Shown in pieces: positions 12,930-24,724 of a stretch of DNA of 64,000 nucleotides; position 1 is the stretch's first letter, and every line of letters starts with the position of its first letter. The DNA is from Todiramphus chloris collaris (lineage: Eukaryota; Chordata; Aves; Coraciiformes; Alcedinidae). The stretch is from NCBI GenBank assembly GCA_025345505.1, contig JANVCC010000020.1, positions 54,426,772 to 54,490,771 of the forward strand. The letters run 5' to 3'. The notes under the pieces were generated by a model. It saw only the letters and a program-made list of their open reading frames with translations. It ran no database searches and was not told the DNA's origin. The translations under genes and the position numbers were made by a program.

Positions 12930-13177
12930 TGATATCGCAGATATGGGAATACTAAAATCACCTCCACTGAGCCTGATGAGAGGACTTCTGGTTTGACACA
13001 GCAAGGGTCAGACAGTGAATATTCTGACCTGGAACAGGAATAGAGAAGCCCTGCTTCCAGGCAGGTGGAGGAAAGGAACAATCGGATCTATTGGACTGTG
13101 TGGATCTGATGGCCTGGCATGTCAGATCGACAAAGGTACAAGGCCTTGGTAGATACAGGTGCACACTGCACTTTAAA
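12930..13177 (+). pseudogene. pro: retroviral protease, N-terminal start only
   Basis: The frame of the second half of gag continues with several stops and reaches the aspartic protease active-site motif, DTGA, at 13152-13163 in the context ALVDTGAHCTL. A few codons later, at 13178, the sequence becomes antisense CR1. Retroviral proteases are dimers of about 100-130 residues, so most of the protein, including the flap and the C-terminal GRD/N-type motif, is missing. Confidence 0.8.
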
Positions 13178-13265
13178 ATTCAATAACTCTGCCTTCTCTG
13201 CATCCCCTGTCACCAGGTCTCCTGCATCATCCAGCAGCGGGCCCACAATTTCCCTATTCTTCCTC
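13178..13265 (-). mobile_element. CR1 LINE copy 1, short middle part
   Basis: These 88 bases match the complement of CR1 copy 2 near 39275-39362 with about four mismatches. They lie between the truncated provirus and the solo LTR. They encode the linker of ORF2 between endonuclease and reverse transcriptase (LLDDAGDLVTGDAE on the minus strand). The last five bases, TCCTC (13261-13265), form the left target duplication of the LTR. Confidence 0.9.
13261..13265. repeat. left target-site duplication of the solo LTR (TCCTC)
   Basis: TCCTC occurs directly before the LTR and again at 14004-14008 directly after it. CR1 copy 2, which lacks the LTR, has a single copy at the matching position. This proves a clean insertion with a 5-bp duplication. 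Confidence 0.93.
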
Positions 13266-13523
13266 TGTAAGAGCCTGGCTGTTGTTTGCCTCAAACCTTG
13301 TGTGGTGATAAGGTCTGGAAAGACCCTCTGGAAGGGAGAGGTGTTGATTGCTTTTAATGTCTCTGTGCCCCCCTTTGGCTCCTTGCAGACATGATTTAAC
13401 AAAAGGAAGAGATAGGTTCTGCATAGGTGGGAATCTGTCTTTTCTTTAGTTAAGTACTCCTGCTGACTGGGTCATGGGGGAGGTGGATGGCAGGTGCCAC
13501 ACTACTTCTAGCTCATGGAGCTC

Positions 13524-13588
13524 ATGCAAATCAACACCACTTCCTGTGGAAGTTGGGAATGCCACCCAGATACCTCAAGGGTATAAAA
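13524..13588 (+). promoter_or_regulatory. solo LTR enhancer/promoter: octamer, ETS-RUNX composite, TATA box
   Basis: ATGCAAAT (13524-13531) is the POU octamer motif. ACTTCCTGTGG (13539-13549) reads as adjoining ETS and RUNX half-sites. TATAAAA is at 13582-13588. The compact order and spacing are those of a retroviral U3 enhancer next to its promoter. Motif matches are exact by eye; activity is inferred. Confidence 0.6.
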
Positions 13589-13865
13589 GGGACAGAAAAA
13601 TATTGACTGGTGTGCACCCACAACCGAAGAACTGAAGACTTGGATTGATCGAGTGAGACGTCACTGGATCCACGGGTGGTGATAACCTTTTCTCTTTATC
13701 TTACTCTTTATCTCTCTTACTTACTCCCTCACCCCTCCTCTCTTTTCCTCTTCTCTAATAACTTTCTTCCTCTTCCTCAAAATTTGGTTGCGCCGTAAAA
13801 TAATTGCCTACAAAGATTAAATTTTTTATCCGTACTGTTTGTTGATTGTTCTATTAGGGGGAGCT

Positions 13866-13871
13866 AATAAA
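13866..13871 (+). terminator. poly-A signal of the solo LTR
   Basis: AATAAA lies about 280 bp after the TATA box. It is followed by a T-rich and then GT-containing stretch (TGTTTTGTTATTGTTCC) that suits cleavage at the R/U5 boundary. Confidence 0.65.
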
Positions 13872-14003
13872 CTGTTTTGTTATTGTTCCTCGGAGTCAGT
13901 GTTGTGACTCTGCTGCCCCAGCTGCCCTGCCGTGCAGGGACAGCCTCTTTCAGGAAATCACAAAGATTCACCTCCCTCGTTGTCCACTGAGGGGGATGAG
14001 ACA

Positions 14004-14008
14004 TCCTC
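14004..14008. repeat. right target-site duplication of the solo LTR (TCCTC)
   Basis: This is the second copy of the 5-bp target sequence; CR1 copy 1 resumes directly after it. Confidence 0.93.
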
Positions 14009-15083
14009 TTACCATTGATGTATTTGAAGATGCCCTTCTTGTTCTCCTTTAGTTCCTTTGCCAGAGTTTATTCCAAGAGGGCCTTGGCCTTCCTTGTTGC
14101 ATCCCTACAAACCCTGACAGCATTCCTATAATTGTCCCGAGAGACCAGTCCCTTTTTTCACATGCTATGAACTTCATTCTTCCACTTGAATTTTTCCAGC
14201 AGCTCCTTGCTCATCCATGCTGATCTCCTGCTTCCTCTACTTTATTTTTTACTCAAAACAATGCACCTGTCTTGGGCTTGGAAGAAGTAATGTCTGACTA
14301 TCAACCAGCTCTCTTGGGCCCCCTTACCTTCTAGAGTCTTAGCTCAAGGGATTCCTCCAAGTAGGTCTTTGAAGAGCTCAAAGTTAGCCCTCATGAAGTC
14401 CAGTCTTACCTATTGTTTTGCTTCTTCCTTGTATGATACACTACCATGTCATGATCACTACCGCCAAGGCTGCGTCCAGCCTTCAGATCCCCAACCAGAC
14501 CTTCTTTGTTCGTTAATATGAGGTCCAGCAGCACTCCCTTCTGTGTTGGCATTTCCAACACCTGCATCAGGAAGTTATCATCGATGCATTGCAAGAGCCT
14601 TCTGGACTGAGTATGCCTCATTGTGTGGCCTTTCCAACAAATACCAGTGTGATTGAAGTCACCCATGATCACCAGGGCATGTGATCTTGAGGCTACTTCC
14701 AGCTGCCTGTAGACAGTCTTGTCAACATCTTCTTCCTGGATTGTAGTAGACACCCACAACAGTTTCACCTATATTTGCATACCCCTTAATTCTCACCCAT
14801 AAGCTTTCAATACATTCTTCACACCACCCTGGGAAGAGCTCAATGCATTCCAGTTGCTCACACACATAAAGAGCGACTCCACCTCTTCATCTTGCTGTTC
14901 TGTCTTTCCTAAGAAGTACATAACCATCCATGACAACATTCCAGTCATGTGAGCTATTCCACCATGTCTCAGTAACTGCAATGAGATCGTGGCCTTGCGA
15001 CTGAACATAGATCTTCAATTCCTCCTGCTTATTCCCCATGCTGTGTGCATTGGTATAAAAGCATTTCAGAAAGGGGGTTGAAT
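14009..15083 (-). mobile_element. CR1 LINE copy 1, 5' part (endonuclease region)
   Basis: This is the minus-strand continuation of copy 1 and ends by 5' truncation near 15083, where similarity to copy 2 stops. From 14009 to 15031 it matches copy 2 almost perfectly (two mismatches seen, at 14463 and 14920). From 15032 to 15083 about 9 of 52 positions differ. It carries the ORF2 endonuclease with the same stop and frameshift as copy 2. Confidence 0.95.
14406..15031 (-). pseudogene. CR1 copy 1 ORF2 endonuclease, frameshifted
   Basis: The apurinic-type endonuclease of CR1 nicks the target DNA for target-primed reverse transcription. The minus frame 14768-14406 contains VIMGDFNHTGICW and SLGGSDHDMV, the metal-binding and catalytic GDFNH and SDHD motifs. 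The upstream part with TETWW lies in another frame, and a TGA interrupts it in the middle. The 120-residue part is identical in sequence to that of copy 2. Shared disabling changes show that the two copies were already defective when they last had a common source, or that one was overwritten by the other. Confidence 0.88.
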
Positions 15084-18000
15084 GGACTGCCTGTCATTAT
15101 GAATGTATCTTCATAGTAGACTTCAGTAAATACTGAACATGTATGCAGTGGTATAGACATGAAATCAGAGTGACAGAGGACTTGTGTCACTATACACTGT
15201 GGAAATGTAGACCTGGAAGAAGCAGTTACTACGCTGGATTACCCCCTTCCCCAATTTTCTTCCCTCAAAATGATCTTTTTTCTAACTTCTGTAAGATTTC
15301 TTGTTTTCAAGCTGCTGAGCAGAGCACCATTACACTTTAGAAAGCAGACTTAACAAGAGCACACATCTCAACTTTTACACATAAAAAGACAGGTACTCTG
15401 TGTGCTTCTTTTGCAAAGAGAACCGAAAGTATCATTTATACGTTCAGTACAGTGTTTGAGGACATACCAGGGCTAATCTGCCTGGAATCCCAAGAATAAA
15501 GGGGACTTTACCCTTTAAATTAAAACCATGTTGTCTCTTTTGTTGCTTTAAAAGGGTTTGTTAAAAAGCCAATTTCTTGATATAGTGCCATATTGTGCTA
15601 TTGATTATTAGGCAGAACCTCCCACCCCCTTCCTGCTGTAATTTTGCTGGAGTTCTTCTTTATAATCAATAGCATGCTCCACGCTGTATAGACTTGAGAA
15701 TGCAGCAACTGTCTTACAACTCCCCCAAGGACAGCTGCAAAAAATGAGAAGGCTACCTCCTGGAGCTATCTAAGGATCAGATCCAAATTTCATTGAATTC
15801 TATGGAAAAATTCCCACTCACTTCAATGGGCTTTGGATCACCCCCTGCAGAGAAGCATTTTCAAAACAAACATTAAAAAACCCCCAAAGAAACTACAACA
15901 ATCATTAAGACTAGAAAACCTTTCATGTTATCTACTGGATACTTTTTAAAGCAAGAGAGTAGGAATGTCCTCTTTTCTCTTTATGAATGTGTAACTTCCA
16001 TTAATGCCAAGAAGACATCGTGAGATGATGAGATTGAAAAGGCTGAAAAAGAAATATGGCCCAATACCTACAAAAGCAACCTCTGTCTAGACCTGTAATT
16101 CATTAGGAAGTTTTAAAAGATAGGAGCTAAATACACAAAATTTTATAAATCTTGTTAGACAAACAAAAAAAGAAGAGGAAAAAAAAAGATTTGTAAAGCA
16201 TTCTGACAGTAAGTATAATCATATAAGTGTCTAAACTATGAAGGAGAAAAGGAAAAAGTGATGATAAAAGAAATTGCATTCTACATGAGCCTTTGATGGA
16301 AAATGTAATGTTATGCTATGCAGGCTTAAATATGATTAGCATCGTAAACAAGCATCCAGTTTGTTTCCTCTTCTTTGTGCAAAACGTGCATGAGGGCAGT
16401 TTCTGCCTCTCCAAATACACTTCTACCTAGGACCAAACTAGGCTGAGCTCACTGGCAGGTGCACAGACTATACCCTTTAAACGCATGTGACCAGAATCCT
16501 TCCAAATCACAATGTTCCCTTATGTCCTCAGTGGGATGACACCCAGCACTGAGCCTGTGGATAAGAGAACTATGTGGGTGTTTGTCTGAAACCAGTAAGA
16601 CTCTGATAGGCTTTTATTTCTAGGATCCAGATCTGAGATTTATCACATGTCTTTGCCCATTCCTGGACAGTTGTTTTGCAGGAAGACAGAGGTTGTCCTA
16701 TTGGCAATCCCTGTAAAAAAAAGTACCTCTCTGCTGAAAAGATAGATATGCATTTCCTGGGCTCAGGTTATTCTTTTAATCTCATCTTTAAGTTGCCCTG
16801 AAGATTGCACAGAGGAAGGTGCTCAAGTTTGGTCATGAATATTGACTCCAGCTTGAAGAGGACACCTACAGAGTATTGACACTACCAGGACTAAGGGGTG
16901 GATGGGCTTCAAGGTAGATTTGGCTTAAGACCCAACTGGGCACAGTCATCAACTACCATCTGAATTTCATCCAGACTTGAAAATAGTTCCAATAAGCACC
17001 AACCTCGATTACCAATTCTCTGTTGGGATAGCTGAGAATAATCTTGTCTGAAGAAGAAAATAATTCTAACCAGAACACCAAGAAAGAATAAGTCACGCTC
17101 AGGATTGAAGTAATTGCATGGGACATTGCAGTTGCCTTTGCGTGTATGTATTTGTGCACACACGGATGTTTTGATTCTGGGAATTCAGAAGGAATCCTTT
17201 TAGCTCTACAGCTTCCAAAAATTTGTGACAAACTGCAATATTTAAGTATAGGAATATTTCTTTTAATATAATTACTTAATGAGAGTAGCAAAATGATCAA
17301 AGAAGTCCCAGAAGCTGGAAATTCATTCCAAAGCAGACATAAAAATAATTGGGCTAAAGAGTCATGTTTTAGCCCTTTCTTCTCAGTTCTGCCCCAGGGA
17401 TTCACTCACAGCCCACAACAATTTGAAAACCGTACTTCTGGGGAATAGTAGGGTATAAACGTAAAGCTACACTTGAGATAAGATTTAATTATCATTCTCA
17501 CCTTTCCAACACCTTTCAAGAAGTAATCCTTAAAAGCCTTACAAGTAAGAATATTACAATTAAAATTATAGCATTCAACAATAATATTAAATGAAGACAA
17601 ACTGCTAAATAGGTTTTACAGGAGCTTAAGTTCAACAGGTTTATTCAAAAATATTACAAGTGATACTGTCTGATGGATTTTAGATACTCACTGTGGGCCG
17701 GAGGGTGTTAGAGCAAAATAAAACAAGCTGACATTACACTCTAAGAGATCTTCTCAGTTGTTTGAGACACAAGGCTGGAGGAAGCTACTATAACTACAGT
17801 TGGTGGATCATCATAGAGGAAGAATCATGTTCTTGTTCGGTTTCATTTCAGTGCTGTTGGGCTGGTTCACAACGAAAACAACCACCACTGCAGAGGAGCA
17901 CTACTCCACAGTACTAAGTTCTACCTTCTCCCTTCCTTCCTTCTTCTTCCCCCTCTCTTCCATGCTCAGAAGTCTATTGACAGTATAACAGGAAACAGGA

Positions 18001-20126
18001 GGCTAAACCACTCTGGACTTCAATAGCAAATCCACCAGCAGTTGACTTGATCTTACACTCCTAGCCAGCGCAGTAGTTATCACCCCCACAAGATAGTTTT
18101 TTTGTGATTTGTACCTGAAGTAGAGCCCAACCAATCTGCATTTTGGAGATTTGAAGGCACAAGGGGAGAAAGCCCAGGAGGACAGACAGCCTGTGAGTCT
18201 GCAAGCATCTCATGAGGGTTGAAATCTTGTGTTTTGGCTGCTATTTTTCTTTTATTGTCTCAGCAGATGTATAAATCATTCTATAACTGTGGATGAAGTG
18301 CCTGTAGGCAAGATGCACCTCAGCATAGCCTTAGGCACATATCCTGCAGCATACATTACTTCCCCAACGTATACAAATGACTGGTCAGATAGACCTTCCA
18401 GACAAAAGGTGGGTGTGCCCTGCAGATACCCATCTATCTGGAGAACTAAAATTATTTTAATTGTGACAGCAGGAAGCTCTAATTTATGTTCCCATGAAGC
18501 TAGTACTTCTTAGGGTGGTATTTTACTTCTGTCAGTCGAATGCCTGAAGCATGCAGAGACTCCCCTCACCTTATTATGGTTAGATTTAGAAAGACAAGAC
18601 TTAGAGGTTTCTGGAGAACCCCTTAAAACAAGTGTATTGGGATTCCCTGAACCAAAAGCTACATGACAATTTTCATTAAACTGGAAATGAAGGCGGCAGG
18701 GGGAGAGAAGTGAATACGTAGGTCTTGCTGGTTAACCAAAGGTTGCAATCTTGTCATAAACATTCTCAGAAATCTCCTAAGAAGAAAGGCCAATCCTTCA
18801 TTAATGCTTATGTATGGAAGGAAGAATGGGTTCTCCCTTGTTGCCTAGACCTTGAGCAGAAGGGAAAGAGCATCTTCCAATTAGATGAGTAATTGGGAAG
18901 AGGACACTTCATTGGATACTGCCAATGAACTAATGAATTGATATGGATCAATCAACTTCTTTCTTTCAAGAGCAAAGAAAAAAGAAACCAAACTCATTAA
19001 GTTTTTAATATGCTTCCAAATAGAAACTTCCCTTTTGTTGTTTCTAAAGCCCAAATCCAGCTACTACTGCTTTTAAAACTCCTACAAAGGTGATACTATT
19101 CATTGCATTCAGAAGTCAGATCACTTCAAAGAGTATTTTACATTAAAGCCAACCACGACATCCTTCTTAAGCAACACGAATGCCTTTGAGGGAAGATGGA
19201 AAATGTAAATCACTGGAAACATGGAATACCCAATAAATCACTGGCAAGCTGGCCTGTGTTTTATCTCTAAACAGAAGTAAAGCAAAAGATTTTCCAGAGT
19301 CCAGCAAAGACAGAAAGAAAGCATTCATTGCATTGGGATTGGGATTGTTACATGATCCATACTGGACCTTTGTGCACCATGCTGGGACAAAGAATTTACA
19401 CGGATGCAAGGAAGTAGAAGGTGTTAATAAGAGAACAGCACTGGAGTTTATACAACTGTTACTGCTGCTAGCATAATGTTTATCAGTTTACAGTATTTGA
19501 CTTCGCATGGCTCAAGGGAGCAGTGAGAGATAACAACAGCCCAAAACATGTCCCTTTACCTGAGAAACTGGAAGGAGGTCTAACTTCTCCAGTTAACAGG
19601 AAGCCTAATTAACTTTATCTTGTATATCTGAGCTCCAGCTGGGGAGACAAGTTCACTGGGGGTTATAATAATAACAATGCATGTGTAAACATTTTGACTA
19701 CTGCAAATATTGAAACATCAGAGGAGGAATATTATGGTGTGGAGAAGGTTTATTGCATCAACTCCCATTCAGAACAATTCTTTAGAAGATGCTTAAAGAA
19801 AGCCAGGCAAAAACTTAACTGCTTTTATGATAGGAGAACTAAGCAGTTCCCATACACATCAAAAGATTTGGCTAATTCAGCTGTGCTGCTTTTCTGAAAT
19901 CAACAGGGCTATGCTGATTTATACCAACGCAAGAACTAACTGTCCATGATTCAGTCCTCTACACCAGCACAAAGTAGGAACACAGCACAAACAAAATATT
20001 CAACTTCTGTGTGAAGAACTGGTCAACAACAACCCCTGTGATGAAGTTAAGGGAAAGAACAGAAAATACTTGACTAGTTCAAAAATTGAGTTGCTCAGAG
20101 TGGTCTCACGAGGATGAATGAAACTT
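15084..20126. other. non-coding stretch
   Basis: No gene is recognised. An imperfect inverted repeat lies at 15780-15839. A T/C-rich run with the look of a splice acceptor occurs near 17920-17965, but without a credible exon. Short open frames (up to 150 codons at 16953-17405 minus) show no motifs. Confidence 0.55.
15780..15839. repeat. imperfect inverted repeat, likely fossil MITE-like end pair
   Basis: The arms 15780-15798 (GATCCAAATTTCATTGAAT) and 15821-15839 (complement of CTTCAATGGGCTTTGGATC) pair at 15 of 19 positions around a 22-base loop. The sequence resembles a palindromic old repeat that I recall from bird, crocodile and turtle DNA. I cannot give its name with certainty. Confidence 0.45.
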
Positions 20127-20218
20127 GGATTCAGCTACCTCCTTTGCAACAGCAGGGTCACATGGATTCGCAGGATTCAGCCACCTCCTTTGCAACAGCA
20201 GGGTCACACGGATTCATA
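20127..20218. repeat. 46-bp tandem duplication, two copies
   Basis: Unit 1 starts at 20127 and unit 2 at 20173; both begin GGATTCAGC and include ACCTCCTTTGCAACAGCAGG. They differ at about three positions. It is a simple local duplication. Confidence 0.88.
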
Positions 20219-23200
20219 CAAGGCTCAATCATCTGCCAACCACCACAGTCAGAAAGCTAGATTTCATCCACACACACTTGCTGATGGAACAATATTTCTA
20301 TGCAAAATAAACAGGTTGAGACTCTTCAATTCAGCAAGAGCAATTACTTCAGATGCAATAAGAGCCCAAACAACTGGCTATAGCCTCAGGAGGACAAAGG
20401 GAGGACTGTTAACCACAGCTTCCAAAACTAGAGCAAAGGGTCATCAAAGGAAGCTTTTGGGAACAAAATTCAAAACAAATCAAAGGAGGTCTAACAAGGA
20501 TGCTGGTACTACAAAATCTTTACCAGGGTTCAAGGTAGAAACTACACAAGGACCTAGAAAAGAGCTCTACGGGGGGTAATGACTACATATACTACACAAG
20601 GTTCAAGAAATCCTTTAGTTGGAAAGTATTAGAAGACTGAGAGAGTATTGGAAATGAAATATCATAAATGTTCAATCTTCCCCGAGCATCCATTTACAGC
20701 TATAATTAGGAACAGGCTGCTGGATTTGATGAACATTTGGCCTGCAGAAGTACTGTGGCTCTTATTCTGTTGGTATTTCTGTTGAGATTCTGATTGTTAG
20801 TTCATCTTTAAATATGAAAATACAGAATCAGGAAGTTGAAAACTGGAGAAAGATGGTGACTAACAGCCAATAAAACGGAGCAGAGGACATTAACATTTAA
20901 TATGAAGTCATTACAGGTAAGTAATTTAATTGAAAAGATGGTGAGGGTCCCAGAAGTAATTTTAATGTGTGCTATGCACTGTCAAGGTGAACAGGAATTG
21001 CAAATATTCACATAGGACTGTTGGCCCCAAACCTATTTTAATCACTGAGAGTTAGCACCAAGTCCACAACAATCAAAATTTAGATCTTTGGTCATCAGGA
21101 CTGCTGCAGAGAAGCTTGGGAGCTATTGAATCTACAAATCCAGGAGAGGCATTAATGCAAGAATTCTAATATTTTCATGTATTCCAAATCAGCCACTGTC
21201 TCTTAAATTACTGTTCCACCAGGGTTAAGCCATCTATGGAGAAACAGAGGCAATAGTACTCTGTGAAAGGTGCTCTGGGATAAACATCTCTACACCAAAC
21301 AGATCATTTATAGGGCCCAGAAAACTTAAAAATCAAAGTTCAGACGTTTTGTTTTCAGACAGATAATCTTTGGATTATGCATGTGAAAACGTGGTGTAAT
21401 ATCCACCTGATCTGTAAATTCATCTCTGCTGTAAATCTTTGAATCAAGGATTATTTTCCACCCTGCTACAGACCTAACTTTACAGACAGAAAACAAATCT
21501 GGCAGAGGTTCATTTGCCAGCTGATCTTAAAAAGCTCCATTTCTTTGATTAAATACACTTATTTCTGCAGAGTTAAGTAAATGAGTGAATGGAACATCTG
21601 ACGAGCTTCTGGCAGCACATTTATTTCTACAACACTCTGTAAATCTTCTCATTTAGGCTGCCTTGATCCTCACATTCTGTTGTCTCTATTACCATTCTTC
21701 CTAGGAAGTCTGTGCCCTTCTCAGGCACTCAGACGTTTGGTGGCTGCTTACCTTCAGATGATGCCCTTCAGTGCTATGTGAGATGTGAAATCCTTGCTCA
21801 GAAACACACTTCTTGGTGGGTCATATTGCTTAAACATTTTTAGGTGCTCAACTAGAAACTTTCACAGAGTACCTCTGATGTCTAGATAGCTGATAAAGAA
21901 TTGACATTGCTGGAAAAGAGGACAGGAGGGGAGTAGAGGTGAAGTAAATCTCTAAACTAAAAAATATCTAAGGAAGTCAGTCAAGGATGTGGAGGAAGTC
22001 TTCTAAGGAGCCACTTTTCACTGTCACCTGAATTTCCTGACAAGATACACTCTTAATAAAAAATACCACCCTGCCATCATGATCTGACTTAGAAACAAGT
22101 AAAACAGCAAATCAAGCAAGACCGCTTAAATGTGAAAAATTGCCCTCTGGCCCTGAAATTCCAGGTGTATTTCCAGCAAGAAGAAGTAAAGCCACCAATA
22201 AAGGAGGAAAGATTTTCTTTTAAGGTTACACAGACAATGGGATCTATAGAGCCACGTATGCCAGCTGCTTGTGGTGTAAGAAGAGGAATTACAGTTTGAC
22301 AGCCCAATTTACAATCAAGGAAGAGCAAAACCATAACACACTGGTTTGTACAAAGTGTAGCACATTTCACAGTAGCAAAGGCCTGAAGGAAGGAAGAGGG
22401 TTCAAATGTTCTTGACAAATCACAGAAACAGCCACTGAAGAATGGGGAAAAATTAAACAGGGACAAGTATAAAGTGATATTGGACCATTTAACTGCTCAA
22501 ACACAGGAAGCATGTGGCCAGACAGCAATTCTTTAGAAACACATTTAGGAGTTACTGGATCAGAGTCAACATGTCTCTGAAGTCCAGGGGAAAAAAAAAA
22601 AAAAAAAAGAAAACATAATGCTGGAAAAAAACAGGCTACAAAACACACAAAATAACTCCCCTGCTCTCTATTGTGTCAGTAAGGCCACAAGTGAGCACTG
22701 TATCCATCTCAAGAAAGAAGTGGACGTAGTGAGAAGAAACCCAGAGACCAACAAAAATAATCAGTCTATAAGATGCAACCTACAAGGAAAGATGAAAATG
22801 ATCAGATTTATTTAGTGTAAGGAAGACAAACCAAAAAAAAAAAAACCAAAAAAATCCCCAAACAAACAAAAAAAACCCAAACACATTCTTACAGTACACA
22901 TCTATGGCATGATGAAAGAGAAGTATTTCTTCTTGTCCAGAGTAGATGCAACTGAGCAGCAGCAATGGGATGAAGTTTCTGAGAGACTCAAGACTCATTT
23001 ACAAAAGGGTAAGGACTACAGTAAACACTGTGAAGCACCGGAAAAAACTGCCATGTGAAGCTACATAACTTCCGTCACTGACTGTCACTCAGAATGTGTT
23101 GGGCAAGCATGCCACAAGAATCATCCATCCTACCTGGACTGCCTTAAATCCACATACACTGGAGCAACACCTTCCAGACCAATTTTTAAGGGATTCTGTA

Positions 23201-24154
23201 TTCAATATAGTTAGAGCGAAATCCCTTGGGAGTGAGGGGAAGGGATGTGCCACTTTCTCTCTAACATAATTCATGCTTCCCCCTCTTTTAGGTCATCCTC
23301 CGCTTCGCATTCAGGTAACCTTTTGGGTTGTAAAAGTTCACTAACAGCCACTGAACATTGTTTTCATAAGTACAGAGACTGGTTTGGTACATATACAGAA
23401 AACATACACACATTTTAGACCCGAATGTATCATGCATTCTGCAGATGCATCCCATCTAGATCATCATAGGACTTTCCTTAAACATTTGAGAAATGGCCGA
23501 GTAATTAAGGACTGATCTAGCTCTGGAGCTTCAGCACACACAGGCACCTCTGCCTTGTACCACCCTCCCTTGGAGTTACAGCATGGGCATCCCTCCACAG
23601 CACTGCACTGGGCTGCTCACAAACTCCTTTCTAGTTATGAGCTTTCCTCTTCATAGCTGAGGAAGATATGCTATAAAAAAAAGGATCTCTGCTGCCCTCT
23701 TTCACCAATTAGTCCACTGAATACAACAGAGCAGAGAGAAAGGCTGAAGCCAGCACTCTGGGGAGAGGAGAGGGGCAGTAATAACATTGGAGACGTCACG
23801 CACTCAACTAGAGATGACTAGAGAGGACTGATCAGACACTTAGGGATTACAGAGTTCATCCCTGCCAGAGAGCCAAACTTCAACCGAAAACATGCTCAGA
23901 CCAGGATTTCTTAGATATCCTAGTATATCGCTGCTGCTAAATAATTCAAGTGACATGATTGTGCCTGGGGCATAAGTTAAAGACCCTTACTGAAGCAACC
24001 TTAGCATCAGTTACCAGGAGTAACAAACACTGACAAGAACTTTTGCATTCAACCTATTGCCTTCACTGTCAGTTTAGCAGGAGTAACAGAAAGATCGCTG
24101 TCTGCACATATGAGGATTAACCCATCCAAAGCCCATAAGGACTTGTTCAGTGCT
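20219..24154. other. non-coding stretch
   Basis: No gene is recognised. It includes an 18-base poly-A at 22591-22608 and an A/C-rich tract at 22828-22885. Open frames here are short and without known motifs. Confidence 0.55.
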
Positions 24155-24590
24155 AGGGTGACTGGGCAATAAAATGTCAATAAATGAAAGATAATGTGAT
24201 TATGATGAACTCATAACACATCCGCATCTGGAGTACTGTGGGTAGTTCTGATCACCCCACATGGAATAGCATACAACAGAACTGGGAAAGAATAAAGAAG
24301 GGAGATCAGCTTCTGATCACAGGAGACATTCAGGGCAGGGAGCAGTAATCTCCAGGGTGGAAGACTACTATCTGAAGGAGACACAGAGCAACGAGACCTT
24401 TAAAATCATTAAAAAGACACAAGAGGCAAATATGCAGGACATCATTTTTCACAACAATGCTCCAGAACACCCAAAGACATTAGACAGATTAAAATCCTAG
24501 AAAAAAGAGTAAAATTTCAACAGCTTTCAACTAAATAAGGAAGACACTGCAAAAGGACATTCTGAAGATAATAGAGTGGGTTGTGAAGAA
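24155..24590 (+). mobile_element. very old, degraded CR1-like relic
   Basis: Short islands in the right order recall the CR1 ORF2 C-terminal region: GTGACTGGGCAATAAAATG near 24158, CTGGAGTACTGTG near 24229 (the LEYC codons), AAAATCATTAAAAAGACACAAG near 24402 and GTTGTGAAGAA near 24580. Overall identity is low with many gaps, so it would be an insertion far older than the other copies here. The call depends on recalled consensus order. Confidence 0.42.
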
Positions 24591-24724
24591 AAAAAGATCA
24601 GATTCTTCAAGAATAATGTGTTTGTGGTTATTCAACCTGACATTCCAAATGTACACTATAAGGTCAAATTGTCCATTACACTCTGTTTCTGAGCACTGGA
24701 GAGAACACATGGGGGGGAGGGGAG

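Larger units (their letters stand above)
10644..13177 (+). mobile_element. endogenous retrovirus, 5' half only (5' LTR, leader ORF, gag, start of protease)
   Basis: The element reads on the plus strand and is inserted antisense in CR1 copy 1. In order it has a 470-bp LTR, a primer-binding site, a hydrophobic leader ORF, a broken gag and the protease active site. It then stops: the sequence passes directly into CR1 at 13178. Polymerase, envelope and 3' LTR are missing. The gag type (motifs such as DLRKDY, IVTWMLQSWDNGA, GALWFFLSDQGEDMRKWDG) is one I recognise from avian endogenous retroviruses, but I do not assign a class. Multiple stops and one frameshift make it defective. Confidence 0.88.
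13266..14003 (+). mobile_element. solo LTR, 738 bp
   Basis: The segment begins TGTAAGAGCC and ends GATGAGACA, so it has the TG...CA termini of an LTR. It is flanked by a perfect 5-bp duplication and interrupts CR1 copy 1 at a site that is uninterrupted in copy 2. A TATA box (13582-13588) and a poly-A signal (13866-13871) both point rightward. It differs from the LTR at 10644 in termini and length and therefore belongs to another retrovirus family. A solo LTR arises when the two LTRs of a provirus recombine and the interior is lost. The intact ends and duplication suggest a fairly young insertion. Confidence 0.93.

Noticed and set aside
13266..14003. Solo LTR as the 3' LTR of the neighbouring half-provirus
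   Set aside because: Its ends, length (738 against 470 bp) and sequence differ from the LTR at 10644, it has its own 5-bp duplication, and CR1 sequence lies between the two.
17920..17965. Pyrimidine-rich run as a splice acceptor
   Set aside because: It is followed by no credible exon frame or donor, and pyrimidine runs of this kind are common in the window.
22591..22608. Poly-A runs (also 48412, 60511) as tails of processed pseudogenes
   Set aside because: The upstream sequence shows no coding similarity or poly-A signal that would mark a retrocopied mRNA, and no target duplications were seen.
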